A DNA stretch of 64,000 nt from Aphrophora alni (Eukaryota; Arthropoda; Insecta; Hemiptera; Aphrophoridae): contig OY740768.1 of assembly GCA_963513935.1 (NCBI GenBank), positions 38,682,368 through 38,746,367 on the forward strand. The letters run 5' to 3'. Below, piece after piece: positions 49,942-61,900 of this stretch (the stretch's first letter is position 1; the number at the start of each line of letters is the position of its first letter). A program made the translations under genes and the position numbers. The notes under the pieces were generated by a model. The model saw only the letters and a list, made by a program, of their open reading frames with translations, was not told the DNA's origin and did not search any database.

Positions 49942-52900
49942 CTTTATCACTCACTATGTGTTTTAGTTCTTCTATATATATATATTCAGTTAACTGCTCT
50001 TATGAAGTTTGTCAATAGTTACTCCAGTTATGAATATTATCACTGAGTGCATGTACAATCAGGGCAGGTGTGATGTTACAATGTTAAAGAGGAACACGAA
50101 AAAAAAAGAAAGCTTAAAGTTGTAGTATTTAATTTTGTTTAGATTATTACTTTGACCACCACAGTTTGGAGAGCCTGTCAAATGGATTTGATTACCATTA
50201 CCAGTAGGTAAGGAAGTATATATAATTATACACAGACATCATTCAACCACTAACACATAATTACTAATTGGGCATCATTTACTAAACACAATCGTTTACT
50301 TTCTTTCTTCACGTACTCTTTTGCCCGTATTTTTCAGCTCGGCGCCCTCTTGACCAGATGAACCTGGTACCTGACCCACAAAACTGTATGTTATTTAAAA
50401 CAACATTAAAAAAAAGACAAAAGAATAGTTGTTTTAAAATTAACATCAAACTTCATTTGAGGAGGGATAAAGTTACTGAAAACCAAAATTATTTTTAACC
50501 TAATTGTTATTCTTACCAGATATATTTCATAGGCTAAATCCTTATCTTCAATACGAGTCGTATCCTTCATCATTTTTTGAAGTTCTTGTTTTGACAAGAC
50601 AAGTTCTGGTTTTCCAGCTAAAAATAATTCGAATTAACAGATACAGAAGATGTTATGTAAAAAAATAAAAAAAGTACAGAAGAATGCCATTAAAGTTGAT
50701 TTAACTTAATTTGGACAAACTTAAATAATAATAATTATGATAAGAAAAATTACTGATTAAAAGATAAGTGGTGAGTGAGGGACTGCCTTTAGTACGGGGG
50801 GGCTTTCGGGCTGAAGTTCCCCCAAAATCTCTAAAATTTTTTTGAAAGAATGTAAATTTTATACCAATATAATTAGTTAGAAGCTCGTAAAATATATTCA
50901 TTAGCAAGAATGACCTAATTCCACTACTACGTCTTCAATTGAATGATATCCGTTAACGTTTTAATACTTTGTATAATGTCTTAGTTACATTTACATTGCC
51001 TGCAATCGATCAACATAAAATATTTTGATTTTTGTGCCCTCTCAGTTTATCTAGTTTCATTGAAACGATATGCGCACTATCGAGGACGCGCATACAGTGA
51101 CTCAGCGGTTAAACTAAACGTGTTATTGTTTGTGTTGTGGAAATGTCTAAACATAAACAGACAAATATTTCGTGCTTCTTCAAGAACCCAAAGAAGAGTA
51201 AAAGTGAAGACGTTCACATGCAAGATGGCGCCGGCGCTGGTCCATCTTTAGTATGGACAAGTCTGAAAACCTTTAATATGAAACACACATTTTTACTCCA
51301 TAAAACAACGTTAAACTACTGTTTTGGTCGCTTCATTATATGAAAGTCCTTTCACAAAATTTTCCCCCGTTCAGCCTCCTCCCAAATAAAATTCTAGATC
51401 TGCCACTGCCTTTAGGCATTAGTACCAGTAGAAGGATGTTGATAAACTATGACTAACCCACTTTAACTCCAAGGCATGTCTTTGTACAGTCATGTGACTA
51501 TACCCTTCACAGTTAGTCAGTGGTTCGGTGTGTTATGCTGCACATCTTGTATTATACCACTGTTTTAATTAATACATGATTTTGAAACTTTTACATATTG
51601 TTTTATTTTGTTTGCTATGATGTTGTTTAGTAAGCCTATTGAAGAAAAGAAACATAAACACAAGGCTCTTTCTCTTTTCTCGGCAATCTATGCATTTAGA
51701 AAAACTTGAAAATCTGTTGTGAGTGTATTTGTATATCAGATTACCAAATAGACCGTTTCAGACAAGGAAGAAAAAGGTTGATTTACAAAAAATTGTCTAG
51801 AAGTTAAATATGGAAAAAGAAGCAAATACTATGAAAAGAATGCGGGGATACTTGGACATTAATCCTTGGATGAAGCTGTTTATAAATGGTTTTTCCAGCT
51901 TCATTTTTTTGGATTAGTGTACGAGGTATTGAAATTGAAGTTGCGCCACAAAAGCTTATCTAAACAGGTGTGCAATCATTATTCATTTCTTTTCCAGAGG
52001 GTATTTCAATCATACCATAGCTCATCCTGTAGGCTATATCATTAAAAAAAATCTAGAGTTTTATTAATTCTTAGAGCCCAATTAATTCGGTTCTGTAGTA
52101 ATATTATAAAGAATATTTTTTACAAGTTTTAAAATCGTAATAGACTTGCACAGAGGTTGTAAGCTGAAATGACTTAAAACATGTTTTAGCCACTTACTAG
52201 TGGTGAGCTCACCCAACCTTATCGTTAATGAATGGTAAGGAATGAAATCTTTATACTAGTTTTCTAGCTACTTTTTATAAAATTGTGTAATAATAAATTA
52301 ACTTTCAGTTGACCTTTTGTAGGTGTCATAGTTTTCAAAATCAAAATAGAAATTTGATCTAAAAAATAAGTTCAAATGTCCAACAAATTAACTTGATTGG
52401 TCTGGCAATGTATTTTCACTAAGTTACCATCCATGGTTCTGTTTGATAGCTGACCACTTACAATAGGACTTTCCGAACCCTATGTCTCATGTATATTAAT
52501 ATTGAAACTAAAACTTACAAAATTAATTCTAGTATAAATTAAACTATTTGGACCCAGATTATTTTGATTTAAAAATGGTATTTTAAAAATTAATGTTAAA
52601 AAATAATAGTGATTCTCACAGCAACCAATGGAAGGGGCTTTTAAAACTGCTGTAATTGGATGTTGCACTAAACAAGGAGACTATTGCTTGCTTGTAAAAG
52701 TTGACCAATTTAAGCATCAGAAAAGAAGTAATTAAAGAAGTGCATACAGCAATATATAGAGGCAACAACAGTCCTACAGGATCTTCCATTGTTGATGGAA
52801 AGAATAGATCGCTTTGTGGTTGTGTATAAAGTTTGACCAACAGATTGAGATGATTTACTACCAGTTTAAGGAAAAGCATTCATCAAGTTAAATAGAAACC

Positions 52901-55900
52901 CCAGGATGGTGACAGGTTTGTTGCTGTAGAGTTTTAGATATTTTCTTCCTTAACTTGAAATTAAATGAACAATACTTGGTATAAATCATTTGTTATGTGG
53001 TGGCGCTTGAAGGGAGGGCGGTCTGGCTTGGAGTGGGGAGGCCAGCCCACGGAGGGGAAGTGTCTATCCATATACACAACAATGCCTGCCGTCCCACCCT
53101 TCCGCGATTTATCAACACTAACTATACGGTATTTTGAAATGAATAACCATTTGACAAAAGCTGTTCTACAGCTATGTTTCCTTTTTTGTGACAATTAAAT
53201 AATTATATGTATGATTATATAATATTACAATATCCGATGTTGTACGATATCATCAATGTCAATTGAATACACGTTGTTCATAATACACTGCCTAAAAACG
53301 CATTGACGATAGGACGGCGGAACACTAACTCACTCGCTTCCCCCACCACTAAAAAGTGACGGGAACTTGTTTGCCTGATCAAGGCCAAGCGCCACTACAT
53401 ACCAAAAGACCTCTACAGACTTTCTTTTTATATGTAATCGACTTGAAATTAAATTTTATTCATCATAAAAAGTTAAGAACTTGAAATAAATAAATTTGGA
53501 ATTTAATTTTCTTTAACTTTAAATTTTACTCAACAAATATTGTTAATTACTGTATAAATATTAACTCACCTAATTCAGCAGTTTTCATATAATGTTGTTC
53601 TAAAATAAATCTTGCTAATTGTGATGGAGAAAATTCAACTTTAGATGCTAGTCTTACAAGAATACCAGTCTCTTCTCTCGCGTTCACAGCAGCTCTATAC
53701 CTTAGAAAGACATATAGGTTAAATTAAATACAAATTTCAATTAATTTACTTCTCGAGTTATCATAAAATATACAACCAAAGTTCTCCTCTATACCGATAT
53801 TGATATATCATATCAATTTAACCCAGAATCGGTCGTGTCCTACATTATGACATCACTAGTTGTGTGTTAGGTTTTTTTCTGGTACAGTTCAACTTTTTTT
53901 TAAACTATTATATTTTTATGGATGCTATGTTTTTGTATTATATGCATATATTTTACATTATGTTTCATGCATATGTCACACTGGTGGTTTGTAAATCAAT
54001 TTTTTTCTTTTGGGACAGAAGTTACATCTTAGTTTTCCATCATTTGTTTTAGACACAGTTCTCATAGTTTATGTAGATGTAGTCAGTAAAAACATCCATA
54101 TTTTTTGCTGCAGTGTAATTGGTAGAGTTTGATGAGTAGCTCTTTTCATCATATGCTGGATGGAGAAAGACTTACCCAATTCTTTTAGGTAATCCTTTCG
54201 TGCAACTTTACACCCTGTTTTATTATTGTAAATAATTTGAGAATTTATTCCTCCTATATTCAGTAATGAACAAAATACAGTAAATTGCCACCTGTTACTG
54301 ATTCTAGTCACAGCATATTCCGATTTCGTTCTGTCAACGACATCTACAACACCTTTGTCAAATTATAGAAACAGATAATGTCAGGTTTGAAATTTTCGCC
54401 ACTTTCTAAGTTTATTTTATCGTCATTATGAAACATTAACAATACTTATACATTTTTATTCTTTTACAAAAATAGGAGGAATTTACTTATTATTTTTTCT
54501 AAGAGTTCCAACGATTCTCATTCTATGGTTATGATATAAGTCATTTGCCAAGGTTACAGATGTAAAGTAGTTGTCAACAGTCATATTTTGGCCAGAATTA
54601 TTTACATGTTGCAAAAGACGTTTCACTACACTACTTTGCATAGTGTGGTTGTTTGTACGGACAATCGGGCTGTTTACCAGCGTCTATCTCCAAGTTATGT
54701 GTGTAAAACATTTTGGAATCTACAATGGCAGAAATTTTCACACCATATTTTGTTATGTATATATGCATATATTTGTTGGCTATGTACTGCCTGACCTTGC
54801 ATCGACCATGGAGCGCTTCTAACATTTCATGCACTATGATATACTCTCTAAGAGAACAACTTTTTATACAGTTTTCAATAAAATTACCAAATATCAATCT
54901 AATTGGTGCTAAATTATCCATTTCACTTTTTTGTGCTTTGCTTTCAATCTCATCAAAGCGTATTACTCGGATAAATTGATGAAATCGACGTTGCGATATT
55001 ATTGCAGAATAAAAAGACTGTATCGGTGGTCTACAATTCTCCAGTATTCAAGTGATTATTTTTATGAGAATCTGCTAAATATAAAGTGCCAATATATGCA
55101 TATATTTCATGAAAATCAGTAAGCAAGCAATGTTTCTCATTCAATATTTTATTAGTACATAGAACAATATGTGAAATCATTTCTTTAGTGAAAAATGATT
55201 TCCTACAATCCAAAATAATTTTTGAATTTTTTCCAATATTTTTCACGCTTGGTAGTTGCGCAACAATATTTTTTGTTCTAGTTCTAGTATATGGTTCATT
55301 GGGTTTGTGTACATACCAAGAAGTTATATTATTCCGACCCAAATACACAGGTAGGTTACGCCTACCAGAACAAATATTGTTTCTTGTTGGAACATCTTCA
55401 ATATTTTCTTCAGTGTTCGATTGTTCTGTGTCAGTTTAATGGTGACTACATCCACTCGAAACATCTTATAAATCTGATTCTTCACCAGGAATTTCAGGTT
55501 CCCACGTTTTCACAATTTTCTTTAGCTTATACCATAATGCTACAATTCTTTTATTTATTTCTTCATATGATATCTTGGAAGAGAAAATTCAATATTTCGT
55601 TAGACAAAAAGTTGAAATAACACGCTAATACTAAATAATAGTTACAGATTAATTATAAATACACCAAACAAAATTATAGAAAAGTTAAATAATTAACATA
55701 TAAAAACTGATAACTACTTGAAAAAACTATTAAAAATAATTAACAATATAATAATTATGAACGAAAACTACAGTCACAAATAGTAGTGTTAGTTTTTATC
55801 TAACAAGCATGCAGACAATGTGTTTATCGGTTATTGTCTCGTTTCAGACTGGTAAATGCATGTGTTCGGTGACTAAGCAATACGAAGAAATGAGTCATCA

Positions 55901-58900
55901 GGCAATGTCAACTGTGCAGCCCAACAAGTCCACTCATCACATATTTATAATTAAAACAAGTAAAATTGTTAGGAAAAGCCACTAACACCCCGATAATCGC
56001 GGGTTAAAGTGGCTTAATGTATCCTTTGATAATTTTCACAGAACATCTCAAGGAAGGTTTAACTTTATTAACATTTTGAAAGAAAAACAAATATGTAAAA
56101 TTAATGTTTTCCAGCTTTCTTTGTATTATAGAAATTACTGCCTCGTGTATGACAAAAATAGAGTTTAAATTTTTTCAAATATAATGAAACCGGACTGGAT
56201 CTTAATGTGTAAAATTAATTAGAACACGTGTTAAAATATGAAACCAGAGTTAATGGCAACAATAAATTACTCAGAACAGATAAAAAACTTTGGTCATAAA
56301 ATGAACATAATGGAACTATCTAATTAGGGGAAAGATTTATTACAACTCTCATAAGTTCACCATCCTGAAAAGTGTACTCATACTCATTGCATTCTATAAC
56401 GTATTTAAGTCTGAGTTTAAACCACATAACAGAAAACATATATTTATGTATATAAACATGTAAAATAAAGATTTTGCTTTTACTTCGTATAAAGCAATTT
56501 GTTTAGGCGTGGAAAAAATTAACGCAAAATAGGATGCTAAAGCTAAGCAGTGGAAGCAATAGAATTTAAAAAAAAATCCTAACTAGTGAACTTGGCACCC
56601 TAACCGTGTCACTAGGAATAATGGAAGGAATTAATTAACTTTGATTCAGCAATGTATAATTCATAGATATTTGGTTATAAAAGATACAACTTTATTAAAA
56701 TAAAATAAAACAAAACATGAAATTAATAGGAGCTCCTTTACATAAATGATTCAACTGAACTTTACTTTCCTCTAATTTAAACAGAAATAAAATGAATTCA
56801 CAATGTTATAAGAAGTCAAACAAAACAAACTTTTACAATTTAATAGAGATAACATAAATAATTTAGTACTGTTTATGATATAATGTTTTAAAGAGAAATA
56901 CCAATGTTCTCCGGGGATGAGCCTCAAACATAAGAAAATACCGTCTGACCTTTTGTTGTCATCGTAACCTCATGAGTTAGTTATGATGCCGTTATGTGTG
57001 AACAGCAGGAGTACACTATTTACACTTATTAGAAAATATTAGGTTTAACTGATACTGACGACAGTTAATAACTTGAGTTATAATATAAAAAACATTACAC
57101 TTGCTTGATAATATGCAATATATATTTATGAATATATAGTTAGAACGTGCACAATTATTTACACAATGAATGTCCTTTTAATAGAAAAAACAAAATCCAT
57201 CTGACCAGTCCATACAACCACTTGGAAGCCAACGAAACTACCGGATTTATCTGTTTGTCTTGTTAAACAAACAAAGTACTTGGATTAGGCCTTCTTGAAT
57301 CCAAGCTAGATGTTGACCTTTATGCATTGGACTGTAAAGTTTGTTTTAAGATAAGAAATATCCTGCTTGTTTATGCTTACATAAACACAATTTTTATTGA
57401 TAAATTAAAGAAATTTGAATTTGGTAAAATTAATTAAAAGGATTAATAATTATATAGCACTTTTTGCCTTAAAGAAGAAAACTGATTTGTGCCGAATATT
57501 GAGTCAGTATTGAGAAAAGGATATCTATTGGAAAAGAAAAATGACGTTACATCCGAGATGTGACATTATCAGAGGTGTGGTTTTGTAGAGTTGGAACCAA
57601 TTCACAGCCTTTGCATTAGGACAGTCGAGTTTCTCCAAGTAAATTTATATAAGGGATAAATTAAGTCTATGTGTAGTCATTATATTAAAATTAACTTTAA
57701 TTGTCGTCTGAGTGAGTTCGAAAAGAATAGTATTTCTCATCGTTTGATGAACAATCTCATTCGTAGTAAGAGAATTAGTTTGAATTTCATCGAAAGTGTG
57801 TGATTGTCTAAAATGGACAGTGAATTTAAGTTGCCACAGATAAGTGGGACAAAATTAATCAGAACTGTTTAATTGTAACATAAAAACTATATGAACTCTT
57901 TGAATCTTGGTTAATTTATAAATAATGAAAGTTTGAAATATAATTTGTATATATGTGTGTATTGTACTATGAGTGAGTAAATCTAAAAAATTCATCAGCT
58001 ACATAATGATGAGGAGCTCTTTCTTTCAGATCCAGTCCAAGTACCACCCTAAATACGCCCCAATTAATTGATTCTAATTAATATAAAAAAATGTGTGACT
58101 TGGCCATAAAATAAGATGACACAATACTTGGAACACATGAATTTGTTTGTGATGTCATTACGCTAAAAAGAGAGGCATGATAATATACTCTTTTTTTACT
58201 TATAAAAGCATATATTATTATATTCAGCTTTCAAAATGAATTCTAATATAAGAATCACATCTCAATGACAAATTAATATCTGTCATTCCACCTAATTCAT
58301 GTGTTGAATAGATCAATTAACCTCATAGTTGTTAATTTCAAAAAGATATGGGATTTATTTCGGCTAAGAAGAATGTAAAATAATAAAGATTAGATTTAGA
58401 AGGACCATGTCAGATAAGATATACAGGCATAAGGTACGAAAAACTTTTATAATGTATGTTAAATTAAGGCTAGTTATATATAAGAATTTATAATATTTAA
58501 TAAATGTATAATAATATAAAACGATTACCATAAATATTTAATAAAAGTTTACTTTCATTTGTGTCGGTATGGTTTAGGACTTTAAACAGAGATTTACAGT
58601 ATTTATTTGAGACAGAGATAATATATTATGAACATTAAATACTGGAAATGAATCTACATTATATGGTCAGATTTATCTATAGATATAATTTGTATTAACC
58701 ATAAATAATTACATACTTATCATAAAGCTGACCAGCCGATCTACGGACATAGGAATGGTTTGTCATGTTCTTATACTGCCAATGTGTTCCTATTATGCTG
58801 CCCAATGTGCTTGGTGGTAAGCTGAAAAAATAAAATAGCCTAAGAAATAAACTTACATAATTTACAGTTTAACAAAAACTGTAAACTTAGTATACAACAT

Positions 58901-61900
58901 TTAACTACAGTTTATTATATTGTTATGTCATATGTGAATTGGATTGGGGTGAGTGTGAGGGGGGGGGGGTTACTTATCAGTCAACTTACTGTTAGATGAA
59001 CCAGTCTGATTTAAAATTATAAATAAGTGTTTTTCAGGAATAAGTCAACTAAAAACGGCAACTTTAAAAAAATGGACATGGAAAAAAAGTTTCTCAATTT
59101 TTTTTACAGAAAGTTGCAGTGTTCTTTTAACTTTCCAACTCAAGATTATCAATAGCTTAATATAGCTGTAATATATATACACAAAACCTGATATAACCTG
59201 TAACAAACAAAAAATATTTGTTAAAGTGAAACACCACAATTAATTATTAATCATTTATGATAATATTGTTGGAAAGTAAAAACTAGACAAGTAACACTGC
59301 ACATGAGACTTATGTCATGTTTATAAATTTGACAAAGTAGTACCACCAAAAGTGTTTACTACTCTTGCTGACACTACCGATCACAGTTATCAAAACACTA
59401 TATAAAAGTCGAATATAATCTTACCATCTCCAGAATTCTGATTTATCATTGTATCTCCAATAATCAGAATACTGGAGACAGAAAGTGAAATAATTGTTAT
59501 TATAATCAGTATTCGGAATTACGATAACCAAACGTTATAATATAGCCTAATCTTACCTAAATCATCCTAGATGTTAATTATTTATTTGTAGTAGGCCTAT
59601 AGATAATTGCTGTAATTACTTAATGTATGGTAAACTTTTAATTTTACTCAGTACGTCAACAGTTCGCATGCATAAAATTAATTAATACTTAATAAAAAAG
59701 AAAAGGCAAAGTCGTGATGCTAAACTTTACTTTACTTTACACATGCGATTTGATAACTGTAATCAAGACTGGATAATGTCAAGGATTCATTGAATATCTA
59801 GATCTTCGCAATAAGTCTATGAAAGGTGGTAGCTGGTAAAATTATAAAACAGTAACAGCCCCAAGAATTATATTATATAATCTTACTTATTATACTCATG
59901 TATGTATGCAGATAATACAAAGCGAAAGATCATTAATTTCCTTCTCAATTAGAGAAAGTTGATGTGAGATGGAATGTTGATGTGAGATGGAATTTTGATG
60001 CCTAAAATAAACGGTAAAAGCGAAATTATTATTTAATGTGTAGAATTGTTTGCATCAATTACTGTATCTGCAAACATTACCTTTAGATGACATAGATGTT
60101 TAAAAAAACTTCAACCAAATTTTATAAGTTATTAAGTTAATAATTTCTATATTGCCTTATGTTTTTTAAATACTATTTACAATAATAATACTTACTGGTT
60201 GACATAAATCCTATAATATCAATACTTAATACAAAGTGTCAAGCATACCAATGTAGAGAGTTTAACTTACAATATTATGATTTTATTTACATAAGTTATT
60301 CACAATATCTTACATAACATTTATATTTCACTAAAAAATGAAATTTTAATTTTTTAAGATTTATTAACTTTTTACCTTAAATTATCTTCATCACTACCTT
60401 ACCTTAAAAAGGCAAAATAACATTTTAAGGGACTATTCATGTTTTTACAGTAAAAACTGAAAATTGAAACTCCAAATACACATATATGTAGGCCTAGATT
60501 ATGTAAATTCGTTAATGTCTAGGAAATTACCTTCATTGAAATAATTAACAGGTTTAGGTTACAAGATATTAAACAGTATCGATTATTAATCAGACTAACT
60601 GGCATGCATAGGGTAGGCCTATATCTGTTTGATATGAATTAAAGTAGACACTCTTTAATTTGGCATTCCACAATTTGGCACGTTCTGTAATCCACCACGA
60701 CTTGAACCCACTTGGTAAACGCTTGGTCGCTAGTCGCCATTTTCTCATTCTGCTATCAGTCTAAAAAGGCGTCACATCATCATACTATAGTCTGTTGTTT
60801 TCTGTTATATTATTTGTTATTCAGCTTTAGTTTACTTTAGTACAGGTCACATAAAAATAAGTTTTGACTTAAAAAATAAATAAACAGTTTTATAAGAGAA
60901 ATTTAGTTCCTTTACAGTTACTTGAACTTTCGAATTCCTATTGCAAATATGTACATAACCTAATTGTATATGTACATGGTACAATGAAAAAGTGAATTTT
61001 GCATTAAAATATTATAAGTTATTGCAATTTCAAAATAAGGTAGGCCTACTAAGTAAAAGAATTAAACAAATTAAAAAAAAAAAAATTGTATATTGACTTA
61101 CGGAATAATTACCCAAGTAGAAATAATATTAATTCCACATCCTTTAATAGTTTAGCCAAAGTATATTATATGCCAATTCCTCCTTGAGTAAGGTCCCAAT
61201 GTAGCCTACCTCCTAGAAGGCATATAGCAAAGGTTGGCTGTATTTATTTCAGTTTATAATGAAATAGGGCAATTTTTATAATGATAGGCTAGGTTTGATT
61301 TGAATATAAACCTTAGGCTACATTATAAACAATCCTAGATGGTAAATATTAATTGTATTTTTCCAATAAATTTTATAGTCTACTCTAAACTGATGCTCAT
61401 TCAGGTTACAGAGATATTCCTTTAAGGATAAAATAAAGCAATAAAGCTATGGTTTCAAAATTATTTTAATAATATAAACGAGCTACAATTGTTTCACCTT
61501 GCGGCATCATCGAGCAGAAACTTAACCCTATGCAAGATGATTGTCAAATATATGCTTAATTGTGAAATTTCTGAATATTGTTTACAAATTGGAAATACCA
61601 TACAATTATTGAGTAGGCTAATGGTAATTCGCAGATTAAAAATAACTAATACAAGTTTTGATGGATCAGATTAAGGTAAAGTTTGTAGAAAGAAAGGACA
61701 CTAAAGAGAGGTTATATTATAAAATAAAATCACAAACCTAACCTATCAAAATGGACAAAGGCCCTATGTTAAACAAGTCCAACCTATACTAAACTAGGGA
61801 AAAACTTTTAGTACTTACTCTGGAAAGTCCTTTAATAACTTTTTCCGGCAATCACGTGAAGATCCTTTAAAGCGATGAATAGAATTCATTATATGTCGAT

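Noticed and set aside
59427..59473. 47-nt CDIN1 exon between exons 1 and 2
   Set aside because: It has good-looking splice sites but would shift the reading frame between exon 1 and exon 2. Direct joining of 61819 to 58821 is phase-correct and aligns with the human protein.
60640..60840. pogo-like terminus and short frame MATSDQAFTKW (minus) near the 'aatttggca' motifs
   Set aside because: Suggestive of a pogo TIR, but no matching opposite end or TA pair could be placed with confidence.
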